A stretch of DNA of 64,000 nt from positions 13,992,501-14,056,500 of the forward strand of contig NC_058196.1 in the NCBI RefSeq assembly GCF_907165205.1. The letters are read 5' to 3'. Position numbers and translations under genes: made by a program. Source of the DNA: Coccinella septempunctata. Lineage: Eukaryota; Arthropoda; Insecta; Coleoptera; Coccinellidae. Below are positions 11,451 through 21,216 of this stretch, piece after piece. A model generated the notes under the pieces. That model was given only the letters and a program-made list of their open reading frames with translations, did no database searches and was not told the DNA's origin. Numbering within the stretch: position 1 is the stretch's first letter; every line of letters begins with the position of its first letter.

Positions 11451-14400
11451 ATGACTTTAGCCTTGCGGCTTTCACACTCCTCTCCAGAGGAAAATTCACT
11501 TATCCCAGATATCTCTGATATCAAAAGGATTAAGCTCTGTTGGAGCCCCTTCCAGGTTGTCGGGCTCTTGGTGGTGGTCGGGTCCGGGTCGCTCCTCGCC
11601 TCCCTGCTGTAGGCTGGATTCCTGCTCCACCCGCACTTTCTGTCGGAGCAGACGGTGTTCCTCCGCATTCCCCATGTACTTGCGTACAGTTCTCGCCGTT
11701 CCGAGCAGTACCGCCTTCTGCATGACTCTATAGATATTTTCGTCCAACTGAAGTTTCCTCAAGTTCTCTAGTAGTTTCTTCGGTATCAGGCCTGTAGATG
11801 AAATGACAATAGGGATGGTCTTGATATCTTTCATCTTCCACTGTCTTCTGGTCTGTTCCTCGAGATCTCTGTATTTTGAAATTTTTTCAGTGTGCCTATC
11901 TAGAAGATTGTTATTATTTGGAATTGCCACGTCGATGAATAGTGCTCTGTCCTCATCCTTATTGAGCAATATGAGGTCTGGTCTATTGTGGGTTATTTTT
12001 CGGTCTGTGAGAACCGTGCGATCCCAGTAGAGCTTGTGATGGTCGTTTTCCAGCACAGCATCCGGATGGTAATTGTAATAAGGAACCTTTTTCGAAGTTA
12101 GAAGTTGGTGTTTAGTGCCAATTCTTGGTGAAGAATCTTGGCAACAGCATCATGTCTATTTTTGTACTCCGTGCCCGCGAACTTCTGACATCCCCCGGTG
12201 ATGTGTTGGATAGTTTCATGTGTCTCACAGCCATAACGACAGCTATCGTCCGCCACTGAGGCATCCTTGGCGATGTACTTCATGTAATTTCTTGTTGGAA
12301 TCACCTGATCCTGGATGGCGAGCATGAAGCCCTCTGTTTCAGGAAACAACCTTCCGGAAGTCAACCAGTAGTTCGACGCAGATATGTCGACGTAATCATG
12401 GTTGACCTCGTTCTGGTGCCTCCCATGCAAAGGCTTGCCAATCAGTTTCTGCATTTTACTTTCTGCAGAGTGTCGACGGTTTCCAAGTGATCCTGTTGTA
12501 GCTTTAATGGTGTAGAACTATCAGCAACACGAACTACTGGATGGAGTTCTGACGAAGCTGCCTTGCTCAAGAAATATTTTCGAAGTCCTTCAATTTCCTG
12601 CTACATACGGTTGGACAAATCAACAATTCCTCTACCCCCAAGATGTCGTGGCAGCTCGGTCCGTTCTATTGAGCTTTTGGGGTGATGTTTATTGTGTTTA
12701 GTCAGCATCGTCCTTATTCTTCTCTGTAAAGCTGCTAAATCGGTGGTCGTCCAAGAGATAATACCAAATGAATAGCTCAGCGCCGAGCAAGCGTAGGTGT
12801 TAATCGCTTTTATCAGATTCTTGCTGTTAAGACCAGTTCTCATTATCCTCCTCAATCTTCGGGTGAACTCCTCCGCTAATTCTTTCTTAATCTGGGTGTG
12901 ATTGATTTTTCTTGCCTGTTTTATGCCTAGATACTTGTATGTGTCTCCTTCCTTTAATGCTTCAATTTCTGCACCTTCCTTGAGTTTGAACGAACCATCT
13001 TCTATTTTCCCTCTCGTTATGTTAAGCAGTCGACATTTTTCTAGTCCAAACTTCATTTTGATGTCTTCCGAGAATCCTTCCACCATTTTCAGCATCAGTT
13101 GCATTTGTTTTTTGGTAGATGCGAAGAGTTTCAAGTCGTCCATGTAAAGGAGATGATTCAGTTTCATCATAGTTCTACTGCCGCTCTTGATGGAAAATCC
13201 GTAGTCCGTAGAATTCAATCTATGAGACAAGGGATTCAGGGCCATGCAGAACCACAGAGGGCTCAGCGAGTCTCCTTGGAAAATTCCGCGTCTTATTGGA
13301 ATAGGTCCTGTTGTAATGGAGCAATCTGCTGCTTTCATTTGAAGACTAGTACGCCAGGTTGACATGGCGTTTTTCAGGAACTTAACAATATTGGGATCCA
13401 CCTTGTATATTTTCAAGATCGTCAAGAGCCATTCGTGAGGTATAGAATCGAATGCTTTTTTGTAGTCTATGTACGCAGCGTAAAGATTCCTTCGCTTGGA
13501 GAACGCTTGATTGCAGATAACTGAATCTATTATTAGTTGTTCTTTGCATCCTCGGCTGTCTTTGGTGCATCCTTTCTGTTGCATGGCGATGATGTTATTC
13601 CTTTCGCAATGGTTGTGAATTCGGTTTGAAATGCACGATGTGATTAATTTGTACATCGTTGGAAGACATGTGATTGGTCGGTACTTGGATGGGTCTTCTG
13701 TATTCCTTTGGTCTTTAGGTAACAGGTATGTTGTGCCATGTGTAAGGAATACAGGCATTCTTTCAGGATTTTTAATGACATCATTTATTGCGGAGGTCAA
13801 TTTGTCATGCATGATCCAAAGTTTCTTGATCCAGAAAATCTGTAATCCATCAGGCCCAGGTGCTTTCCAGTTGTGCAGTCCTCTGATAGCTGATTTTACT
13901 TCTTCAATTGTGATCATGTCATGCTGCATCGGCTCATATTTTATAGCTTCAGATTTTTCATCTTCAATCCATCCGGTATCTCCATTGAAGTGAGGTTTCG
14001 TTGATAATTGTTCGGTCCAGAATTGTTCAATGGCTTCCTTTGGTGGTAACTTTCCATTCTCTCCATCCGACGATGTTAGTGACCGGTAGAAAGATTCTTC
14101 CGACTTTTCGAATGAATTATTGTCTCTTTTCCGGCTATAATTGCTTTTATATCTCCTCAGGCGTTCTGCATACAGACTTAATTTTTGCTTCAGAGTGTCG
14201 AGGCAATGGTGAGCTGTAGCATTCTCCGTCTCTCGTTCTGTGTGTGTCCTGTTTCTATCCATGATCTCTTTGGCAGCTTTCACAACCTTTCTTCTTCGAT
14301 TCCCGTTCAAGTACTCCGTCAGTCGTCCAATGTCTCTTCTTAGCCTTTCTGTTTTGTGTTGAAGACGTTTCTGCCATGCTGGCGCGTGTAATTTGTGTAA

Positions 14401-15500
14401 TTTTGGACCATCATTGCTCGTTCGGCGAATTTTTGCCCCTATGGTTTTCGCTGTCGTTAGCGCTGCACAGTGAAAAACTAGCTGCAGATATTCCAATGAA
14501 CTTCCGTTCTGTAGGTATTCTCGTAAAACGTCCTTATTCAAGATGTCGATTATAAGTGACAGTTTCTTGGATGTATTGAGCCGTGGAGGTGCTACTCGAT
14601 GAAGAGGATCTGTTCCTTCCAGTTCGGCAAAGTATCTCCTCATGTCAGAGTCAACTTGTCGGCGGAGCTCTTCCCTATCGTCCTGGTGTTCAGGCTCACT
14701 TGCGTTGCAAGATGGATTTTCAGTATCAGTTTCTTCTGCCTGTTGTTGCCCAGGCATGTGAATTTCATCAGAGATGTTGGTGTTATTCTCTATTGCAGGC
14801 GGACTCTGAAGTTCTCGTTTAATTGCGTCTATTCGGGCCGTTGGTATTAGTTCATTCCTCAGAATTACGCGGTACTGGTCTGCCACTCGTTGTTCTGTGA
14901 CATTGAGATTTGGGTAGGCGTTGCAGAATTCCTCATGGAGCCTTTTCCTATAGTTGTTCGTGTTCTGCCCTAGTCCCGTGATGGAGTTATATATGCGCAC
15001 TATAGTTTCATTCATGGACGTTGTCCACTTCATGCGCTTTCTAACTAACCCCGCTTTGGTGAGCACTGGCTGAATATCCTGCGCAGCACCTTCAGCGGTT
15101 CGAGTCGGCGATTGAATTGGACTCGTTGGTTGCTGTTATTGCTTTGGAGCTGTAGCTTCTTTTGCAGCAGGAGCCCGCTTCCTCAACATCCTGCCACCGA
15201 CGTCCCGCATGCTGTCATGTCCAGCGCCGGCTCCAGACATGCCCTGACGATCCCCAGGCAGCGACTTGTTTCCGAGGCTACTCGTGATCACCATTTTCAT
15301 GGGTTTGTGCTCCCCTTTCTCGGTTTGGGTGAGGGGTAGAGAAATGAGAGCAGAAAGAGCACCCCTATTAAGCATGTGAAAGAGAGAGGAAAAAGGAATG
15401 GGACTGCGGACAGCAGGCGTGGCTGGCTGCACCGTCTACGTCGTTACGATGGCTGCCGGGCAGGCCATCTACTAGATAGCTGCCAGACAGGCCAGACATT
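11451..15500 (-). mobile_element. R4/Dong-clade-like LINE, near full length
   Basis: A minus-strand non-LTR retrotransposon of about 4 kb whose 3' end lies at the left, directly after the LINE body, with ATT-rich sequence at its right edge. The protein layout (Myb-like N-terminus, RT, CCHC finger, PD-(D/E)xK endonuclease) and the ATT target match the R4/Dong group; the clade name is inferred from layout and motifs. It is in the same orientation and the same host microsatellite as the shorter R4-like fragment in U1. Several coding lesions show that this copy is dead. Confidence 0.8.
11496..15432 (-). pseudogene. R4-like LINE polyprotein, broken
   Basis: The longest open stretch is 12601-15066 (821 codons). 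It has a Myb-like region near residues 12-75, RT motifs DYKKAFDSI (about 534), GIFQGDSLSPL (about 594) and the catalytic YMDD (641-644). The frame continues upstream through an in-frame TAA at 15136-15138 to about 15432, including a GRMLRKRAP segment typical of this family's N-terminus. Downstream there is an in-frame TAG just after GIVDLSNRM, a frameshift into 12098-12454 (LHGR motif and a CCHC finger), and a second frameshift into 11496-12056 (endonuclease core NRPDLILLNK and FIDVAIP). Two stops plus two frameshifts abolish the product. The start codon is uncertain. Confidence 0.8.
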
Positions 15501-15534
15501 TATTATTATAATTATTTTTATTATTATTATTTTT
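15501..15534. repeat. ATT-rich microsatellite
   Basis: Imperfect ATT repeats at the 5' edge of the R4-like element, corresponding to the distal part of the LINE tail seen uninterrupted in U6. Confidence 0.75.
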
Positions 15535-17289
15535 AAAATTTGAAATTCAATAAAATTTCTTTGAAAAAGTCCGCGATGGCATAAAAAAAATATAAAAATT
15601 TTAAAATTTATCGATGCTTTGGCTGTGTACTTGAGTGCTTCTTAATATAAGAAAAACATTCATTAGTATCGTCATGTGAAACGTTTTGGCTAAACAGCTA
15701 TCTCCATCAATACCATTGTCAAAAATGTATTTATTCCATCATTAGGTCAACCGACATAACATGCAGATACTGGGGAAATTACAAGAGATAGAGGTAAATG
15801 ATCAAGTACTAGTTTGTGAGCTATCTGACGTTTACGTCCATGTTTCGCTGCAAAAATTCTGGTATGTGCCGTCATTTCGAGAGAATTATTTCTGTATTTT
15901 TTGCGGAAATTAATGCGACAGATCTCTGACAACAAGGATTTAAAATTATTCGAGTCCTAGTTGAATTAGCTTATCAAATTTATTATTATTAATTTGAAAT
16001 ATTTTGGATATAAATCTCTGGGTTTGTTCCTACTAGGGCATTCAAGAAAGGTTGAACATTTAAGAAGACAATCTACTTTATTCATTGCTGGCTAGCGGAT
16101 TGTGTGGGATATCGTTTCTCTTCTCATACTGTATCATTTTTAATGTGAAGTTTAGTGAATTATATATACATCCATTGATTTCAAATGTACGTATTATAAT
16201 TTGTTTGGAATATTACAAATATTTATAGAAATCAATTTTTTTCATTTTTGCTGGAAAATTGGATGAGACCAATGGGATAATGATAAATCAACGTTGAAAA
16301 CTTCATTTTCGACATCGATTTCTAGTTTTTCATAACTAATTATTATTTTCGAAAAATTTCTGAATTCTGTTATCGGAAATATATGAAATATCAACATCTT
16401 ATTTGGATATTTCCTTGAAAAGATTAAATTATTCAAGGACTTAATATTACTCGTTTCGAATAAGTCGTAGTGAAAAGTATAAAAGCGTTTTTGTTCGAAA
16501 AATGATACCGAAAAGCATTATCGGGACATAAGAATAATGAAGCATTTCTCTGTAGGTAGCAGGGGGTTTTCGATGACACGGCTGATAAGCTTCCAAACTA
16601 CCTAGACTGAATCATCACTGATTCTGGAATGTTCTACATCTTAGAAGAAACATTAAAAACGAATAAGAAATCTGGAAGCCATTGAATAATTTGTCTGTAT
16701 TGATCGAGTAGAAGCCAATCAAAATGTCAGCTTCAGCGCCTTCAACGATTATTTTTTCAATATTCGTGAGTGACATTCGAAAATTACTATAAATGGAAAA
16801 ATTTCAAACAATGTTCCGTTATTTCCGAAGTCTTCGTGAAACTCTCACCTCATTCGAAGAACACCATATTGAAATGAGCAAAAAATGTTCTCGAAATCGC
16901 TACTAACCTCAATATTTGCTCTAAAAATTTCAGAAAATTTATAATAATTTTGCTAAAATAATTGATAGTCATTGGACCAATCAACAGACGTTTCGTGTCT
17001 TTCATACTCAAATCAAGGGAAGGAATATGAATCAAGGAAATATAATATCCACTACAGTACCTACTGCTTCTGCAATCTCTCAACTCATTTTTTTCCCCCA
17101 AAACATTGAATCATATACAGTACCTACATTTATTCCTCACAAATCTCGACGGTAGTGACGAAAATATGTTCAACCGGATTTTTTTCACTCCAATAACGTC
17201 ACCTGTAGTATTTCGATTGATTATAGAAAAATTCATTCCAAATCATTTTGCGAGCAACACTTCATGAACTGTCTTTGAACTGACAAACG
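15535..17289. other. Unit segment in U2, no recognised gene
   Basis: Equivalent to 5718-7500 of U1. It holds the minus-strand ORF pair of the unit (first part near 16850-17101, with a one-base frame slip, and second part near 16630-16790) and a 62-nt candidate intron between them. Otherwise AT-rich and noncoding. It ends exactly at the Gypsy insertion point. Confidence 0.5.
15747..15935 (-). CDS. Short conserved ORF of the array unit, unrecognised
   Basis: About 62 residues, basic, with a FRKKYRNNSLEMTAHTRIF segment. The same frame stays open in U3 (29267-29470), U4 (33122-33310), U5 (39542-39733) and U6 (44284-44475). The opposite strand is also partly open, and the units are so alike that an open frame proves little. 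No domain recognised; it may be chance. Confidence 0.15.
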   Translation of the reverse strand: MLSEICRINFRKKYRNNSLEMTAHTRIFAAKHGRKRQIAHKLVLDHLPLSLVISPVSACYVG

Positions 17290-18599
17290 TGTAACGTGCG
17301 TTTCTCGGAGAAGCCTTTAATCTCGAGCGCCAGCTTATCTTTTCAATAGGAAGAATAGCAAACCTACCAGGGTAGCTGCTAGCCAGAGACAGAGCTCAGT
17401 GTTGTCTAGGGTAGTAGCGACAACGAAGAAGTCAAAATCGAATTATGTAAAAGTTTATTCACACCTTCGGAAACTAGTTATATGTACAAGGGAGATATGT
17501 GAGATATGAGTGATTCTATAAGTGAAAATACATTCGGGAAATCTTATCCGGTCACGAGCACTCTATGAAATTTATACCGGGTGTAGTGAAAAATTAACGG
17601 TTCAATAAAAATGCGCCAACCAGAACTGACGAATGCTAAGGACTTGCTATACGGTATCGGTGTGTAGTTGTATTTCTCCGGGAATGAAACACAATAAGGG
17701 CGGGTCTGTTCGAGACTTTTATTCGCTGCCCCAAGGGTTGTAGCACGCCATGACTGACAGCGAAGAAAATGTCTATTTTTAACGCAACTACGGGATTTCA
17801 CTGACTACGTGCGGTATCTCTTATTCTCTGCCCCAAGGGTTATAGCACACCATGATTGACAGAAAAGAAGAGATTTCGGATTTAACACTTATGACGCGGA
17901 ACGCGGACAGGGTAAAGAACGATAAAATACAACAGGAAACGATACAGTACAGCAGTGTCAAAGTTAAAGAAGTAACGGCGTAGGTCTAACAAAGAAACTG
18001 AACGGTACAGACGGGGACCTACCTCCTTTGTTTCAAGCACTCGAAACTCAAAGGATTTAAAAGAAAAAAAACTAAAAAAAATTAACTCTAAGCACTGATG
18101 CAAATATCACAAAATGATTATCTTCAACGGCGAAAGTAATACGGAAAATCAACTGAATTTATAACAGAAGTTAGAAACCACGTTAGAAAGCGAAATGTAC
18201 TCAAGCGAAAGGAAAGCACTGAAGTAAAATTCAAAAGTCGGCCGAAGAACTGAAGTAACAGTCGAAAAGTCGAAAAGTGACCGTCGCGGGGGGAAAACCC
18301 GCCTTCACAGGCACATCCCCCCTCACGGCAAAAATCCGAAAACTCCAGAATGCGGCAAGAATGAAAAACATCGTCAGCTCCGGTCCATCGCACATCAACA
18401 GATGAAAAACGTCGAAATCTTCAGCGGCATGTAAGAAAAACAACGTGAAACACTGATAAGCGGTTTTTTACATTTACTCTGCCTGCCGGAATGAACGTAC
18501 GGAATATTCGAGAATTAAAATATTTTCAAAGACAGAAAAACGAAAAAAAATGCACTAAGATGAACTCCAATTTTCCTCAGAAAACTGGGGTTCATTACA
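17290..18599 (-). repeat. Gypsy-1 3' LTR
   Basis: 1310 bp, same length as the partner at 25904-27213. Seen by eye, the differences are CAGCTTATC/CAGCTAATC, GGTAGCTG/GGTGGCTG, AGTTAAAG/AGTTGAAG and GACAGAAA/GACGGAAA. In element direction it contains AATAAA in CGAATAAAAGTC and again in TGTGAATAAACTTT, candidate polyadenylation signals. Confidence 0.95.
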
Positions 18600-18610
18600 C
18601 CCCCTCCATC
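18600..18610 (-). other. Polypurine tract of Gypsy-1
   Basis: On the minus strand GATGGAGGGGG abuts the 3' LTR start (TGTAATGAAC). Position and composition are as expected for the plus-strand primer of reverse transcription. Confidence 0.85.
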
Positions 18611-18696
18611 TCGGAAGAAATTAACTTACGATGAAATAGTGAGCTTAATTTCACGACTCTATTTACCCCTAGTACCTTACTTTCGCGCGCGCCACC

Positions 18697-19140
18697 TATA
18701 AATGCACGTGACCAGATCACAATTACAACTCGATCAAGTACTTATCTTCTCTATGGTTGGAATGGTAGTTCCAATGCGCACGCAGAAACGTCAGCGTCAG
18801 TCATTTCGGCGCAGGTCTCCGCCATCTTGTCAAAGAACTTTGTTCAGCGTTCCGTGGATAAATGGTGTATAACAGTGGAAAATCCTCCCTCTCTATGTGG
18901 AAATTCATCTTCATCGCTGGTCGGAAGCGTGCCATGCTTCATCCCTCCGGTGAGTACCTAATTTAACTGTGTTTGGCGGGTGTTTGAATTCCATCGTGGT
19001 TTTGTAGGTTACCCAGGATTCGTGGGAGCTGCAACAGGTGGAAAGCCTCCAACAGCTCGACGTGGGGGCTCAATGGGCTGGTGTGACCCAACTGTACGGA
19101 CGTTGAGACTTTCGGATCCGGTATGAGACTTGCAGGTGGG
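18697..19140 (+). ncRNA. Candidate antisense spliced transcript in Gypsy-1 3' region
   Basis: Read against the element, a TATAAATG box at 18697 is followed by an exon-like stretch, then CCG|GTGAGTACC at 18950 and TTTTGTAG|GTTACC with AG at 19006-19007. That is a canonical 58-nt intron, typical of insects. A further donor-like GCAG|GTGGGTAA lies near 19132. The related element at the window's end keeps both splice sites at identical spacing. The exon reading frame is not conserved between the two (an indel shifts it), so an RNA is more likely than a protein. Antisense promoters are known in other retroelements; transcription here is inferred. Confidence 0.4.
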
Positions 19141-19818
19141 TAATTTCTAACAATAAACTCTCCAATCTTCATCGTTCATCGTGGTCAACTTTTCTTCTTG
19201 GAACGGTTTTTCTCTGTATTCTGCTTTCAGGTAGACGGTGTTTTCTTCAGGTAAACAGTGTTAAATTGACGGTACAATAATTTCGATTCGGTTCAGGACA
19301 GAAATTGGTTAGATCTATTGGATTAATAGACGGATATACTCAGTTGTAATGTGAAACAGTATCCTTTATTGGTATTCCTTACATAAGTAACAGATTTTTC
19401 GGACAGTTTTAACAGGTTTTATTTATAATTGCATGTTGAACGGATGAAAATCTGTAGATACAGTATTTCGGTCAACGGTGGTGCCTGTACGGAATTTGAA
19501 CGGAATTGTTACGGTGTAATCGGTTATAATTATGTTTGATAATGGGCATCCTATTAACGAGATTTCTCCTTGTAGGTAGCTTCCTACTTGCTGATATGTG
19601 TAACCTGTTCAACTTCTTCCGGGGTGGTTCAGATTGGGTGGATGCACTGGTTCTGGTTGATCGAGCTACAGTTATTCAGATAAACAGGTAAACGGAAAAT
19701 AATAATATAATCGGTAACGAAAAAATATATATATATTCGGTAACGGAAAAATAACGGATTTCCTCCTTTCAGAGGTTATTTCTATAGAACGGTTAACGGA
19801 TCATGACAATAATATATA

Positions 19819-21216
19819 TTATGCATGAAATGGTTTTAAATCTTTAATGTGTATATTAGTGATTTTTCTACCCTCTGTATCTTTCAGGTCATAGACGACA
19901 GGTGAAACAACTTTAACGACGGTAAACGGTCCGGAAAACTTCGGAGCCAACTTGGCGGCGAAACTGTCAACGGCCGAGGATAAAGGACGGTCCCGGCGTA
20001 GAACTTTATCTCCCACATGGTATCGGATTTCTCTTCGTCGAAGATTGTAGTGGTGAGCCTGTTGCTGGAAAGCACGGTACAGTTTAGTACGGACGAACTC
20101 ATAAGCCTCCTGGAGATGTTTGATCTGTTGAGTACGGTAAGTCATGTCTCTATTTTCTTCTCCTGTACGGTTGGATTCTCCGTTCATTTCATTATTGTGG
20201 GGGTTTGTCGAATAAATCGCCCTCGGGATTTCTAGTTCCCTTCCATAATTCAAAAATGCCGGTGTGAATCCAGTAGACTCCTGTTTAGCGGTGTTGATGG
20301 GAAACGTTAACTCTCCTATCTTTTCATCCCAGGTTCGTTGATCGGCTTCACAAAACTGTGCTATCATTGTCTTTAGGGTACGGTTAGCTCTTTCTACAGG
20401 GTTGCACTGAGGGGTATACGGTGGTGTGAAACGGTGAGCGATGTTCAGCTCTCGGAGACTGTTCTTGAATAGCCTGCTGTCGAATTGTACTCCATTGTCG
20501 GATATTACTAGTTTTGGGCAACCGTATTTCAGGATGACTTGTTCGTAGAGGGCCGAATAAACAGTTTTGGCGGTAGCTTTCCGCAACGGACGACACTCTA
20601 CCCACTTTGTGAACCGGTCTTGCATTACCACGATGTAGGTGTTTCCCTTTTTTGACCGTGGCAATGGTCCAACTATGTCCGTGGATACTTCTTTGAACGG
20701 CGCATCCGCCATTCGGTGTGGTTGCATCTTACCCGGGGTTTTCTGTTGCGAAACTTTGTACTTTTGGCACGATGTGCAGTTCCTCACGTATTTCGCAATG
20801 TCTCTAAACATCCCTGGCCAGTAATAATTTCTGGCTATCCGTGCAATCGTCTTAGCAATCCCCATGTGACCTGCTAGTTCTGAGTCGTGGTTTTCCTGCA
20901 GTACTTCTGTTCGCTGTTCGGATGGTACACAGAGTTTCCAGGGTTGGCCGGTTCCATCTTCTGTGAAGTCGGATGAGTCCCAGAAATGTCGCAACAGTTT
21001 TCCATTTTCAACGGCGTAGTCAGGAAAATTTGCTGGGTCTTTTTCCACCTCCTGTAACTTTTTGTTGTACCATTTGCACTGGGTTGTTTCTATCTCGGAC
21101 AAACATACGGAATCTAGGGACGGCAACGGGTTTCGGGACAGGCTGTCGGCTACTTTGTTCATCGATCCTTTACGGTACTGGACTTCGAAGTCGAATTGCT
21201 GAAGGAAAACGTCCAT
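19819..21216 (-). CDS. pol: Gypsy-1 pol, RNase H end and integrase
   Basis: ORF 19819-21348 is meaningful from the frame break near 21216 onward. Counting residues from 21348, it has the end of RNase H and the connection to about residue 75, the integrase zinc finger (H154, H161, C191, C194), and the catalytic triad in STDIVGPLP (D224), ISDNGVQFD (D284) and NPVERANRT (E319). A GPF-type module (KFSGPFTVVKV) follows near the C-terminus, ending in IHIKDLKPFHA. No chromodomain is seen. Integrase itself is intact; it is separated from the rest of pol by the frame break. Confidence 0.93.
   Translation of the reverse strand: MDVFLQQFDFEVQYRKGSMNKVADSLSRNPLPSLDSVCLSEIETTQCKWYNKKLQEVEKDPANFPDYAVENGKLLRHFWDSSDFTEDGTGQPWKLCVPSEQRTEVLQENHDSELAGHMGIAKTIARIARNYYWPGMFRDIAKYVRNCTSCQKYKVSQQKTPGKMQPHRMADAPFKEVSTDIVGPLPRSKKGNTYIVVMQDRFTKWVECRPLRKATAKTVYSALYEQVILKYGCPKLVISDNGVQFDSRLFKNSLRELNIAHRFTPPYTPQCNPVERANRTLKTMIAQFCEADQRTWDEKIGELTFPINTAKQESTGFTPAFLNYGRELEIPRAIYSTNPHNNEMNGESNRTGEENRDMTYRTQQIKHLQEAYEFVRTKLYRAFQQQAHHYNLRRREIRYHVGDKVLRRDRPLSSAVDSFAAKLAPKFSGPFTVVKVVSPVVYDLKDTEGRKITNIHIKDLKPFHA

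Noticed and set aside
18124..18443. Short ORFs inside the Gypsy-1 LTRs (also at 26738-27057)
   Set aside because: They appear twice only because the LTRs are duplicates, lack good starts and are not preserved in the Gypsy-2A and 2B LTRs.
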